A DNA stretch of 64,000 bases from JAIBJN01 sp963784175 (GTDB lineage: Bacteria; Actinomycetota; Thermoleophilia; Gaiellales; Gaiellaceae). Shown in pieces: positions 26,662-35,355 of the stretch. The position numbers and the translations under genes are program-made. The stretch's first letter is position 1. The number at the start of each line of letters is the position of its first letter. The stretch lies in assembly GCA_963784175.1 (NCBI GenBank), contig CAWAQJ010000018.1, positions 583,042-647,041 on the forward strand, read 5' to 3'. A model generated the notes under the pieces. The model saw only the letters and a program-made list of their open reading frames with translations, was not told where the DNA came from and searched no databases.

Positions 26662-26703
26662 TTGACAACGGCGGTACATACCCCGTATATATACGCAGTA
26701 TGT
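26662..26703 (+). promoter_or_regulatory. padR promoter with a 28-bp palindromic operator over the start codon
   Basis: TTGACA (26662-26667) and TATATA (26686-26691) are 18 nt apart. The -10 lies inside a palindrome, ACATAC (26676-26681) / GTATGT (26698-26703), around the perfect core CGTATATATACG (26684-26695). The right arm contains the padR ATG at 26700, 8 nt after the -10, so transcription should start at or next to the A of ATG. PadR proteins bind AT-rich palindromes of this kind and commonly autoregulate. Confidence 0.75.
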
Positions 26704-27290
26704 CCATCCGGTACGGGCTCCTGACACTCCTTGAAGGCCGGCCGATGTACGGCTACGAGCTTCGTTCCGAGTTCGAGGCGCGCACGGGGAGCACATGGCC
26801 GCTCAACGTGGGGCAGGTCTACTCGACGCTCTCGCGACTCGAGCGTGACGCCCTCGTCGAGGCGGCCGGAGAAGACCACAAGGGCCACGTCTACTACCGG
26901 ATCACGTCGGATGGGCGGCAGGCCGTGCACGACTGGTTCGCCACCCCGGTCAGCCGGACGAGCCCGCCGCGCGACGAGCTCGCCATCAAGCTCGCCATGG
27001 CCGTCTCCGTCCACGGACTCGACGTGCGCGAGGTCGTCCAGGCGCAACGGAGCGCAACCATGAAGGCGATCCAGGAGTACACGCTCTTGAAGTCGCGAAC
27101 GCCCAGCGGCGGCAGCGCCGACGAGCTCGCGTGGCTCCTCGTCCTGGACTCGATGATCTTCCAGGCCGAGGCCGAGATCCGCTGGCTCGACCACTGCGAG
27201 GCCCGGCTGGCCCGAGCCGCGGGCGAGTCCGGCTCCGACTTCCGGAGCGCGGAAGCACCGGCCGCGAACACCGAGGAGGTACAACGATGA
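26700..27290 (+). CDS. PadR-family transcriptional regulator
   Basis: Protein of 196 aa. The PadR winged helix starts at residue 1: YGLLTLLEGRPMYGYELRSE, the NVGQVYSTLSRLERDALVE recognition region, and YYRITSDGRQAV for the wing. The C-terminal helical PadR dimerisation domain includes LDSMIFQAEAEIRWLDHCEA (20 residues). The start at 26700 follows a -10 by 8 nt. Its stop overlaps the ABC ATPase ATG as ATGA, with GAGGAGGT just upstream. It most likely represses its own operon and responds to a substrate of the exporter. Confidence 0.9.
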   Translation: MSIRYGLLTLLEGRPMYGYELRSEFEARTGSTWPLNVGQVYSTLSRLERDALVEAAGEDHKGHVYYRITSDGRQAVHDWFATPVSRTSPPRDELAIKLAMAVSVHGLDVREVVQAQRSATMKAIQEYTLLKSRTPSGGSADELAWLLVLDSMIFQAEAEIRWLDHCEARLARAAGESGSDFRSAEAPAANTEEVQR

Positions 27291-28018
27291 CCGCCCAAGG
27301 CCCCGTCCTCGAGCTCAGGAAGGTGCGCCGGGTTCACGGCAAGGGGCAGACGACCGTCCATGCCCTGCGCGGGATCTCGCTCTCCGTCGACCCGGGGATG
27401 CTCGTCGCCGTCATGGGGCCGTCGGGCTCCGGCAAGTCGACGCTCCTCACGCTCGCGGGCGGGCTCGACACGCCGACGGCCGGGGAGGTCGTCGTCGAAG
27501 GGACGCCGCTCTCGACGCTCGACCGGCGACAGATCGCGCGGCTTCGGCGCCGGTCGGTCGGCTACGTCTTCCAGGATTTCAACCTGATCGCGGCGCTGAC
27601 GGCGGCCGAGAACGTGGCGCTCCCGCGCGAGCTCGACGGAGTCGGCCGGCGCCGCGCGCGCGCGGAGGCTGTCGTCGCGCTCGAGGAGCTCGACGTCGGC
27701 GAGCTCGCCGACCGGTTCCCGGACGACATGAGCGGCGGCCAGCAGCAGCGGGTCGCGATCGCCCGTGCGCTCGTCGGCGACCGGCGACTCGTCCTCGCCG
27801 ACGAGCCCACCGGCGCGCTGGACTCCGAGACCGGCGAGTCCGTCCTTCGCCTCCTCCGCTCGCGGGTGGATGCGGGCGCGGCCGGCGTGCTTGTCACCCA
27901 CGAGGCCCGGCTGGCCGCGTGGGCCGACCACATCGTCTTTCTCCGTGACGGGCTCATGGTCGACGACACCGGCGTCCTGGCCGGGGCCGAGAGCCTCCTC
28001 GACGGCGCGAACAGGTGA
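27287..28018 (+). CDS. ABC transporter ATP-binding protein (MacB/LolD type)
   Basis: Protein of 243 aa. GPSGSGKSTLL (Walker A), the VFQDFNLIAALTAAENVALP Q-loop region, MSGGQQQRVAIARAL (signature) and LVLADEPTGALDSE (Walker B) are complete, followed by the H-loop in LVTHEA. The LIAALTAAENV motif is typical of the MacB/LolD/BceA class that works with FtsX-type permeases. A very strong GAGGAGGT ribosome site precedes the ATG at 27287. It partners the large permease encoded next (GTGA overlap). Confidence 0.93.
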   Translation: MTAQGPVLELRKVRRVHGKGQTTVHALRGISLSVDPGMLVAVMGPSGSGKSTLLTLAGGLDTPTAGEVVVEGTPLSTLDRRQIARLRRRSVGYVFQDFNLIAALTAAENVALPRELDGVGRRRARAEAVVALEELDVGELADRFPDDMSGGQQQRVAIARALVGDRRLVLADEPTGALDSETGESVLRLLRSRVDAGAAGVLVTHEARLAAWADHIVFLRDGLMVDDTGVLAGAESLLDGANR

Positions 28019-30705
28019 CCTGGCTTCCCGCACTCCGGATCGCACGGCGGGAGGCGCTTCGCGCCAAGGGCCGCAGCACCCTCATCGTCGCCATGGTCGC
28101 GCTACCGGTACTCGGGATCGGCATGGCCGACGTGCTTCTCCGCTCGGCGCAGCTCGACCCGGATGAGCGCGCCGAGCGCCAGCTCGGCCAGGCACAGGCC
28201 CGGATCGCCTGGTTCGGCGGCGGGGCGGTGCTCCAGGCGCCGGAACCGGACACGGACGGCGCCATCGCGGTCGGTGATCCGGCCGACACGCCTGCACGCC
28301 CGGAGCTGCCCAGGGGATACCGCGTGCTTCCTCAGCGCGATGGCCTGGTCACGTTCGGCACCCGCACGGGTGAGGCGCCGATCTCGGTGACCGAGATCGC
28401 GGTCGACGACCCCGCGTTCGCAGGGAAGTTCGTGGTCGAGGAGGGCCGCGCCCCTCGGGGCCCGAACGAGATCGCCGCGTCCGGTGCCGCGCTCAAGCGG
28501 CTCGGTCTCGATGTGGGTGACACGACCGAGGTCGCCGGGCGCGATGGGACGCTGCGCGTGGTCGGAGTCGTCGACGAGGTCGGCCTGCGACGGCAGGAGA
28601 TCGTCTGGGCCACGCCGGGCGCGCTCCTCTCCGCCCCAGAGGAGGTCACCCCGGAGGTCGTTTACCTCGTCGGCGCGGAGCCGGTGACCTGGGACGACGT
28701 CCTCCGCCTCAACCGGCAGGGCTTCGTCGTCTCCTCGCGGGCGGTGATCCTCGATCCGCCGCCGCGCTCGGAGGTTCCGTTCTACACCCGCGGCTTCGAC
28801 TTCGGCGGCGAATCGGAGGAGCTCGCCGCCGTGCTCGCGACGGTCCTGGTCGTGACGCTGGGCGTGCTCGAAGTCGTTCTGCTCGCAGGGGCCGCGTTCG
28901 CGGTGGGCGCGCGGCGCCAGGCGCGATCCCTCGGTCTCGTCACGGCCGCCGGTGGCGAGCCCCGGGACGTCAGACGCGTCGTCCTCGCGAGCGGCCTTGT
29001 GCTCGGGATCGTCGGCGCGGCCCTCGGGCTCGTGCTTGGCATCGGGCTCGCGGCAGCCGCAAGGCCGCTCCTCGAGCACTGGAGCGACACGGAGTTCGGG
29101 CGCTTCGACCTGCGCCCGCTGGAGCTCCTTGCCGCCGCGCTCGTCGGCATCGTCGCGGCCCTGCTCGCCGCTGCGCTCCCAGCCAGGACTGCCGCCCGTC
29201 GAGACCCTGTGGAGGCGCTCACGGGACGGCGCGGCCAGGTCCGCACGCCGCGGAAGGTTTCAGCCGCAGGCATCGGGCTCGTCGCTCTTGGGATTGCGGC
29301 CGCGGTCGCGGGCAGCCTCGTGGCCCTGTCGAGCGCCGCCGGCGTGCACCCGGCCGGCGGCCGCACGTCCCTCTTCGCCGCCGGGCTGATCGCGGGAGGC
29401 GCTGTGCTGACGCAGCTCGGCCTCATCGTCTGCAGCCCGGCGATCGTCGGACTGGCCGGCAGGCTCGGCCGCAGCCTTCCGCTGCCGCTCCGCCTCGCGC
29501 TCACCGACGCCTCCCGTCACCGGGGAAGGAGCGCACCGGCCGTCGCGGCGGTCCTCGCCGCCGTCACGGGCGCAACCGCGCTCGCGCTCGCCGCGGCGGC
29601 CTTCGACGCCCGCGACCGCGAGAGCTACACCCCCGCCTGGCCGGACGGTACCGCCGGGGTCCCGCTCGAGGAATACACGGCCACCGCGGACGGCGAGGGG
29701 TCCATGACGCTCGCCGATCCGGACGCCGCCATCCTCGCGATGCGCGGCGAGCTGCCTTCCTTCACGGCCTTCGCGATCGAGAGCGAGCCGACGTGCGTCG
29801 ATCCCGAGGGCTGTTCCTACATCAGTCCGGTTATCCCGAAGGAGCAAGAGTGCCCGGCCGGTCCTGACGCCTCCGCGCTCGCCGGCGACCCTCGCTGCGA
29901 CTTCGCCAAGACCTATCGCGGGACGGCGCTCCCGGCCACACCAGTAGGTGATGCGGAGCTGCTCCGCCTCCTGACCGGCCGCACGCCGAGGGCCGCCGTC
30001 GAGATGCTCGAGTCCGGCGGTGTGGTCGTGCTCGACGAACGCTACGCGCAGGACGGCCGCTTCACGGTCGAGACGACGTCGCCCGAGGGAACGCCCGTAG
30101 GCAGGCAGCGGCTGCCGGCTGTGGTCGTTGACGTTCCGGCCCCGCCTGTCATCGCGATCTACAGTGAGGGCGCAGTCGAAACGCTCGGAATCCGCTCGGC
30201 GCCGACGCACCTCGTCCTGGACTTCGAGCGCCTCCCGACGACGGACGAGGAGGATGCCGCCCGCCGCGAGTTGCGCGAGGCCGGGTTCCAGGGCGAGCTC
30301 ACGGTCGAACGCGGCTACATCAGCGACTACGGACTCGGGCTACTCGCACTTGTCGGCGGCGCGGCCCTCATCACCCTCGGCGCGGCCGGGATCGCGACGG
30401 GACTTGCACAGGCGGATGCGCGCGCGGATCACGCCACGCTGGCAGCCGTCGGCGCGACCCCGGGCCTCCGGAGGACGCTGGCCGCCTCGCAAGCGCTCGC
30501 CGTCGCGGGGCTCGGCACCCTGCTGGGTCTCTTCGCCGGCTTCGTGCCCGGTCTCGCCTTCATCGCCGCAATCGACTCGCTGGACGTGGCCGTGCCCTGG
30601 GTCACGCTCCTCGAAGTGCTCGTCGGGATTCCGCTCCTAGCAGCGGCGTGCGCCTGGCTCCTGACCCGCTCTCGCCTGCCGCTCGAGAGGCGCGTCGCCC
30701 TCTAG
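28015..30705 (+). CDS. FtsX/MacB-like ABC permease, double-FtsX type
   Basis: Protein of 896 aa. An N-terminal helix precedes a large extracytoplasmic domain (about residues 45-270), then two FtsX-like membrane blocks (roughly 275-400 and 780-890) flank more helices and a second extracellular region with four cysteines (TCVDPEGCSY, ECPAG, RCDF) that could pair outside. Two FtsX repeats in one chain are common in actinobacterial exporters of the BceB/MacB group, used for lipids, peptides or antimicrobial resistance. The substrate is unknown. The GTG start overlaps the ATPase stop. Confidence 0.88.
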   Translation: MTWLPALRIARREALRAKGRSTLIVAMVALPVLGIGMADVLLRSAQLDPDERAERQLGQAQARIAWFGGGAVLQAPEPDTDGAIAVGDPADTPARPELPRGYRVLPQRDGLVTFGTRTGEAPISVTEIAVDDPAFAGKFVVEEGRAPRGPNEIAASGAALKRLGLDVGDTTEVAGRDGTLRVVGVVDEVGLRRQEIVWATPGALLSAPEEVTPEVVYLVGAEPVTWDDVLRLNRQGFVVSSRAVILDPPPRSEVPFYTRGFDFGGESEELAAVLATVLVVTLGVLEVVLLAGAAFAVGARRQARSLGLVTAAGGEPRDVRRVVLASGLVLGIVGAALGLVLGIGLAAAARPLLEHWSDTEFGRFDLRPLELLAAALVGIVAALLAAALPARTAARRDPVEALTGRRGQVRTPRKVSAAGIGLVALGIAAAVAGSLVALSSAAGVHPAGGRTSLFAAGLIAGGAVLTQLGLIVCSPAIVGLAGRLGRSLPLPLRLALTDASRHRGRSAPAVAAVLAAVTGATALALAAAAFDARDRESYTPAWPDGTAGVPLEEYTATADGEGSMTLADPDAAILAMRGELPSFTAFAIESEPTCVDPEGCSYISPVIPKEQECPAGPDASALAGDPRCDFAKTYRGTALPATPVGDAELLRLLTGRTPRAAVEMLESGGVVVLDERYAQDGRFTVETTSPEGTPVGRQRLPAVVVDVPAPPVIAIYSEGAVETLGIRSAPTHLVLDFERLPTTDEEDAARRELREAGFQGELTVERGYISDYGLGLLALVGGAALITLGAAGIATGLAQADARADHATLAAVGATPGLRRTLAASQALAVAGLGTLLGLFAGFVPGLAFIAAIDSLDVAVPWVTLLEVLVGIPLLAAACAWLLTRSRLPLERRVAL

Positions 30706-30733
30706 CGACCTCTACCGATTGCGCGGTCGCTAG
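30702..30733. terminator. Bidirectional terminator between the ABC permease and the protease gene
   Basis: CTAGCGACC (30702-30710) and GGTCGCTAG (30725-30733) form a perfect 9-bp stem around a 14-nt loop. The arms contain the stop codons of both converging genes. Confidence 0.6.
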
Positions 30734-31557
30734 CGTACGAGGCAAGGGCCGGAGGCGACTGGACGCAGCTCGCCGGCGGCCGCACTGACGACGAGGTCGA
30801 TGGGAACGGCGTAGCCGCCTTTCCCGTCCCGCGTCCCCCCGAAGATCATCGCGACCACGCGGCCGCGCCGGTCGACGACCGGCCCGCCGCTCTCGCCGGG
30901 CTGGACGACACCGCGGAGAGGCACGACGACCCGTGGACGCACACGCCCGCCGTACGCACCGGGCGAGAGAACCGTCCGCGAGTCACCGGCCGTCGCGGCG
31001 GTGGCGGTCAGCGCGCCGTTCCGCGGATACCCGAGAAGCGCGACGGGCCGCGGGAGGTCGGGGCTCGTGTTCACGGCCAGGGCTCGGGCGTCGAGGCCGC
31101 GGACGCGCACGAGCGCGATGTCGTTCGTCGAGTCGACGTAGACCGGCTGCGCCGAGAGCACCTGGCCGTTCGGGGCGAGGGCGCGCGTCCCCTCGTGCCC
31201 CGCGATGACGTGGGCGTTCGTCGCCACCAGGCCGGGCCGGACGACCCAGCCCGACCCCTGCGTCCCCACCCCGCACGCCGTCCCTTCGAGCTTGAGCACG
31301 CTGCCCGCGGCGGCCTTGGCCCCCGGGCTCTGCAGCACGCTCGGGTCCGGCGGGGGCAAGGACTCCTGGAGCCCCGGCAGGAGCGGGAGCGGGTCGAAGC
31401 GGTTGAGTGCCTGGAGGACGCGGTCCGGCGGGACGGCGTTGAGCAGCCGCGGGAGAAGGACGGACTCACGGATCTCGGCGCGCAGCCCGAGCGCAGGCTG
31501 GTGCAGGGCCAGCACGGCGAGCAGCCAGCCGATCCCGAGCGCGATCAGCCCGCCCAT
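30730..31557 (-). CDS. MarP-like serine protease, protease part (frame-split from its CvpA part)
   Basis: Open frame of 275 aa: one membrane helix (MGGLIALGIGWLLAVLAL) then a trypsin-like periplasmic protease. The triad is complete: His in VATNAHVIAG, Asp in STNDIALVRV and Ser in QPGESGGPVV. A cysteine before the domain (GTACGVG) and one at the extreme C-terminus (GPCLVR) are placed like the redox-sensitive disulphide of mycobacterial MarP. The missing N-terminal CvpA helices are encoded just upstream in another frame, so the ATG at 31557 is probably internal. MarP proteins protect against acid stress; that role is inferred here. Confidence 0.75.
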   Translation of the reverse strand: MGGLIALGIGWLLAVLALHQPALGLRAEIRESVLLPRLLNAVPPDRVLQALNRFDPLPLLPGLQESLPPPDPSVLQSPGAKAAAGSVLKLEGTACGVGTQGSGWVVRPGLVATNAHVIAGHEGTRALAPNGQVLSAQPVYVDSTNDIALVRVRGLDARALAVNTSPDLPRPVALLGYPRNGALTATAATAGDSRTVLSPGAYGGRVRPRVVVPLRGVVQPGESGGPVVDRRGRVVAMIFGGTRDGKGGYAVPIDLVVSAAAGELRPVASGPCLVR

Positions 31558-31870
31558 GACGATCCCGCCGATGCGGTCGAGCGCCGAGAGCGAGGGCCGC
31601 GACGGCGAGGAAGGCCCGCACGGGCGTCCCCAGCGCGGACGCGGCGGCGCCCAGCAGCGACGCGCCGATCAGCGCTCCTGCCAGCCCCGCGACCGGGATC
31701 CACGGCGAGTTGTCGGGCAGGAAGAGCGGCGCCACGAACGACCCGACGATCGCGCCGACGACGAGTCCGCCCAGCGAGAGCGTCTGCGCGGCCAGCCCCC
31801 GGTGTGCCCCGAAGATGGAGAAGACGGCGACCCCGAGCAACAGCAGAACGTCGACGACGTTCACGCTCAC
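31466..31870 (-). CDS. CvpA-domain part of the MarP-like protein (frame-split)
   Basis: From GTG 31870, about 85-90 residues match the CvpA/MarP membrane domain: VNVVDVLLLLGVAVFSIFGA, GGLVVGAIVGSFVAPLF and LAGALIGASLLGAAASALG. After VRAFLAVAAL (near 31600) this frame turns into Arg-rich nonsense, while the frame shifted by one base continues ALDRIGGIVMGGLIALGIG, the expected CvpA ending, and runs into the protease. One surplus base near 31595-31610 therefore splits a protein of about 380 aa. A sequencing error or a real mutation are both possible. Confidence 0.7.
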   Translation of the reverse strand: MSVNVVDVLLLLGVAVFSIFGAHRGLAAQTLSLGGLVVGAIVGSFVAPLFLPDNSPWIPVAGLAGALIGASLLGAAASALGTPVRAFLAVAALALGARPHRRDRHGRADRARDRLAARRAGPAPACARAARRDP

Positions 31871-31900
31871 AGAGTACGGAAGCGGTCCGGCGGCGCTCGG

Positions 31901-34351
31901 CTAGACGACGAGGTTCACGAGCTTGCCCGGGACGACGATCTCCTTGCGGATCTCCTTGCCGTCCACGTGCGCGCGCACGCGCGGGAGCTCCTTCGCGCGC
32001 GTCAGGAGCTCGGCCTCGCCCAGCCCGACCGGCACCTCCACCCGGTCGCGGACGCGCCCGTTCACCTGGACGACGAGCTCGAAGGTCTCGCGCTCGAGCA
32101 GCGCCGGGTCGGCCTGCGGCCAGGCGACCTCCCACAGGCGCTCGTGGCCGAGCCGCTCCCACAGCTCCTCGGCCATGTGCGGCGCGTACGGCTGGATCAG
32201 GCTGACCGCCGTCTCCGTGGCGAAGCGCACCTCGCCCGCGCGCTCGGGGTCGTCCTTGACGTGGTAGGTCTCGTTGAGGAGCTCGATGACGGCCGCGATC
32301 GGCGTGTTGAACTGGAAGCGCCGGGTGATGTCGTCGCCGACCTTGGCGATCGCCTGATGGGCGCGGCGCACGAGCGGGCCGTCCGCAGGCACGTCGACCG
32401 GGCCGCGCTCGGCGACCTCCAGCCCCAGCCGCCACAGGCGCCCGAGGAAGCGGGCCATGCCCTCGATGCCCGTGTCCTGCCACTCGATGTCGTCCTCGGC
32501 CGGGCCCATGTAGAGGATGTAGAGGCGGACCGAGTCGGCGCCGTGCGACGCGATCAGGTCGTCGGGGCTGAGGACGTTCCCCTTCGACTTGGACATCTTC
32601 GCGCCGAGGTAGTGGATCATCCCCTGCGTGAAGAGGCGCAGGAACGGCTCGCGGAAGCCCAGCATCCCGAGGTCGTTCAGCACCTTCACGAAGAAGCGCG
32701 CGTAGAGCAGGTGCAGGATCGCGTGCTCGACGCCGCCGATGTACTGGTTGACGGGGAGCCAGTAGTCGGCGACCTCCCGGTTCCACGGCTCGTCCTCGTT
32801 GCGGGCGTCGCAGTAGCGGATGAAGTACCAGGAGGAGTCGACGAACGTGTCCATCGTGTCCGTCTCGCGGTGGGCCTCGCCGCCGCAGCGCGGGCACGTC
32901 GTGTGCACCCAGTCCTCGGCAGCGGCCAGCGGCGAGCGGCCCTTCGGCAGGTACTCGTCCACCTCCGGGAGCAGGACGGGCAGGTCCTCGTCGGGCACGG
33001 GCACCATCCCGCAGGCCCCGCAGTAGAGGATCGGGATCGGGCAGCCCCAGTAGCGCTGACGCGAGAGCAGCCAGTCGCGCAGGCGGTAGCTGACCGCCTG
33101 CCGGCCGAGGTCGCGCGAGTCGAGCCATTCGACGATCGCCGTCTTGGCCTCCTCGCTGGACAGGCCCGAGAACTGGGCGGAGTCGACCAGGCGCTCGTTC
33201 TCGGCGTGCGGGACGTACGTCCCCTCCTCGAACTCCTCCCCCTCGGGCGCGACGACGACCTTCACCGGAAGCTCGTACCGCTGCGCGAACTCGAAGTCGC
33301 GCTCGTCGTGCGCCGGGACGGCCATGATCGCGCCGGTGCCGTACTCCATCAGCACGTAGTCGGCAACCCAGATCGGCAGGCGCTCCTCGTTGACGGGGTT
33401 CGTCACGAACGCGCCGGTCGGGACGCCGGTCTTCTCCTTGTCGGGATCGGCGCGGTCGACGGCCGAACGGCCGGCGGCCTGCCGGACGTAGTCCATCACC
33501 TCCTGCTCGTGCGGCGTGCCCGCGACGAGCTGCGGGACGAGCGGATGCTCGGGTGCGAGGACGAAGAACGTGGCGCCGAAGAGCGTGTCCGGACGCGTCG
33601 TGAAGACGGGGATGTCGACCTCCTGCTCCTCGATCCGGAAAACAACCTCGGCACCCTGGGAGCGCCCGATCCAGTTGCGCTGCATCGTCAGCACGTGCTC
33701 GGGCCAGGACTCGAGCAGGCTCATCTCGTCGAGCAGGTCGTCGGCGTATTCGGTGATGCGGAAGAACCACTGCTCCAGGTTCCGGCGCTCGACCTCGGCG
33801 CCGCAGCGCTCACAGCGTCCGTCGATCACCTGCTCGTTCGCGAGCACGGTCTGGTCGTTCGGGCACCAGTTGACGGGCGCCTCCCGGCGGTAGGCGAGGC
33901 CCTTCTCGAAGAACCTGAGGAAAAGCCACTGCGTCCAGCGGTAGTAGGACGGCTCGTGCGAGGAGACCTCGCGGTCCCAGTCGATCGCCCAGCCCATGCG
34001 CTTCATCTGCGCGCGGATGGCGGCGATGTTCCGCTCGATGACGAGGCGCGGATGCCCGCCTTCGCGGATGGCGGCGTTCTCGGCGGGCAGGCCGAAGGCG
34101 TCGTAGCCCATCGGGCGCAGCACGCGGAAGCCCATGCGCCGCCGGACGTGGGCGAGGACGTCGCCGAGCGTGTAGTTCTTGACGTGACCCATGTGGAGCT
34201 CGCCCGACGGGTACGGGAGCATCTCGAGCACGTACGTGTGGTCCTTGTCCATCTGGGACGCGTCGTCGGGATTCGGGACGTAGAACGCGCGCTCGCGCTC
34301 CCACGTCTCCTGCCACTTCAGCTCGACTGCCTGCGGGTCGTATCGCTCCAT
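31901..34351 (-). CDS. leuS: Leucyl-tRNA synthetase
   Basis: Protein of 816 aa, class Ia. The HIGH box is MLPYPSGELHMGHVKNYTLG (20 residues) and the KMSKS box is AKMSKSKGN. The editing CP1 domain has TTRPDTLFGATF and the Thr-rich region. A zinc-type knuckle CGACG/CPRCGG sits in the connective domain, and the C-terminal tail is short. It charges tRNA-Leu. ATG at 34351 has GGAG at 34356-34359 as ribosome site, although the frame stays open upstream. A terminator-like hairpin lies only 15 nt before the start. Confidence 0.95.
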   Translation of the reverse strand: MERYDPQAVELKWQETWERERAFYVPNPDDASQMDKDHTYVLEMLPYPSGELHMGHVKNYTLGDVLAHVRRRMGFRVLRPMGYDAFGLPAENAAIREGGHPRLVIERNIAAIRAQMKRMGWAIDWDREVSSHEPSYYRWTQWLFLRFFEKGLAYRREAPVNWCPNDQTVLANEQVIDGRCERCGAEVERRNLEQWFFRITEYADDLLDEMSLLESWPEHVLTMQRNWIGRSQGAEVVFRIEEQEVDIPVFTTRPDTLFGATFFVLAPEHPLVPQLVAGTPHEQEVMDYVRQAAGRSAVDRADPDKEKTGVPTGAFVTNPVNEERLPIWVADYVLMEYGTGAIMAVPAHDERDFEFAQRYELPVKVVVAPEGEEFEEGTYVPHAENERLVDSAQFSGLSSEEAKTAIVEWLDSRDLGRQAVSYRLRDWLLSRQRYWGCPIPILYCGACGMVPVPDEDLPVLLPEVDEYLPKGRSPLAAAEDWVHTTCPRCGGEAHRETDTMDTFVDSSWYFIRYCDARNEDEPWNREVADYWLPVNQYIGGVEHAILHLLYARFFVKVLNDLGMLGFREPFLRLFTQGMIHYLGAKMSKSKGNVLSPDDLIASHGADSVRLYILYMGPAEDDIEWQDTGIEGMARFLGRLWRLGLEVAERGPVDVPADGPLVRRAHQAIAKVGDDITRRFQFNTPIAAVIELLNETYHVKDDPERAGEVRFATETAVSLIQPYAPHMAEELWERLGHERLWEVAWPQADPALLERETFELVVQVNGRVRDRVEVPVGLGEAELLTRAKELPRVRAHVDGKEIRKEIVVPGKLVNLVV

Positions 34352-34365
34352 CGGTCTCCGATATG

Positions 34366-34430
34366 AAAACGCCTCTCGTTCGAGAGGCGCTCGGGAGGGC
34401 CGCGCGGCCGTCCGCCGCGTTGACGCTCCC
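34366..34430 (-). promoter_or_regulatory. Attenuator-like leader of leuS (two hairpins, T-run)
   Basis: On the leuS strand CGCCTCTCG / CGAGAGGCG (34389-34381 and 34378-34370) forms a perfect 9-bp stem with a 2-nt AA loop, followed at once by TTTT (34369-34366), a textbook intrinsic terminator. Just upstream, GGGAG (34430-34426) can pair with CTCCC (34397-34393), enclosing a CGCGGC/GCCGCG stem. Placed between promoter and start codon, this suggests premature-termination control by leucine or tRNA-Leu. The invariant GGTACCGCG core of a T-box is not present, and I see no clear leader peptide. Confidence 0.55.
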
Positions 34431-34503
34431 TGGCTCAGATAAGGGACGTTGCCATTTCCGACACGAATCTTAGCGCCGCTCCCGTCGGTGGCAGAATCCG
34501 GCC

Positions 34504-35334
34504 GTGATCTCGACGTACTCGATCGTCGCGTGCGACCTCGAGGCGGGCGAATGGGGAGTCGCCGTCCAGTCGAAGTTCCTCGCCGTCGGGGCGGTCGTGC
34601 CGGCCGCCGAGCCGCACGTCGGCGCGCTCGCGACACAGGCCTGGGCGAACCTCGCCTACCGGCCGGATGGGCTGGCCCTCCTGCGGGACGGCTACTCCGC
34701 GGATGACGTCGTCAGGACGCTGGTCGGCGCCGACGAGGGCCGCGGGCACCGGCAGCTCGGCGTCGTCGACGCGCTCGGACGCGCGGCGACCTATACGGGC
34801 TCGGAGTGCCTGGAGTGGGCCGGCGGGACGACCGGGCCGGGCTATGCGGCGCAGGGGAACATCCTCGTGTCGGCGGCGACCGTGGAGGCGATGGCCTCGA
34901 CATTCGAGGCCTCGGCCGGTCAGCCGCTCGCCGACCGCCTGCTGGCCGGCCTCGCCGCCGCAGAGGCAGCCGGAGGCGACCGCCGGGGCCGCCAGTCGGC
35001 AGCGCTGCTCGTCGTGCGCAAGGACGGCGGCTACGGCGGCACGAGCGACGTCGCGGCCGATCTCCGCGTCGACGATCATCCGCAGCCGATCGAGGAGCTG
35101 GAGCGGATCTACCGCCTGCACGACCTGCTCTTCGGGCAGACGCCCGACGAGGAGTGGCTCGAGGTGGACGCTGGGCTCGCCGACGAGCTGCGCGAGCGGC
35201 TCGCCGTGCTCGGCTACGAGGGCGACCTCCCGGACGCGCTCGCCGCCTGGGCGGGCACGGAGAACCTCGAGGAACGGGTCAGCGGCGCCGAGCGGATCGA
35301 CCCGGTCGTCCTCGAGCAGCTGCGCGCGCGGTAG
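34504..35334 (+). CDS. DUF1028 family protein (Ntn-hydrolase-like)
   Basis: Protein of 276 aa. The N-terminus TYSIVACDLEAGEWGVAVQS followed by KFLAVG and a conserved ATQAWANLAY is the DUF1028 signature, and GPGYAAQGNIL and LPEALLAALEAAEAAGGDRRGRQ-type motifs follow. The family has an Ntn-hydrolase-like fold with unknown substrate. A C-terminal acidic extension (DLPDALAAWAGTENLEERV) resembles a peptidoglycan-binding-like tail seen in some members. The GTG at 34504 has CAGAAT six nt upstream. It is probably cotranscribed with the LtrA gene 21 nt downstream. Confidence 0.8.
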   Translation: MISTYSIVACDLEAGEWGVAVQSKFLAVGAVVPAAEPHVGALATQAWANLAYRPDGLALLRDGYSADDVVRTLVGADEGRGHRQLGVVDALGRAATYTGSECLEWAGGTTGPGYAAQGNILVSAATVEAMASTFEASAGQPLADRLLAGLAAAEAAGGDRRGRQSAALLVVRKDGGYGGTSDVAADLRVDDHPQPIEELERIYRLHDLLFGQTPDEEWLEVDAGLADELRERLAVLGYEGDLPDALAAWAGTENLEERVSGAERIDPVVLEQLRAR

Positions 35335-35355
35335 CGCCGCTGCGATCATTCCGCC

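Noticed and set aside
31205..34366. 1053-codon plus-strand open frame opposite leuS
   Set aside because: Antisense shadow of leuS, with no motifs and a composition of reverse-complemented codons.
34352..34503. T-box riboswitch upstream of leuS
   Set aside because: The terminator is present, but the invariant GGTACCGCG core and a specifier loop were not found, so only a generic attenuator is claimed.
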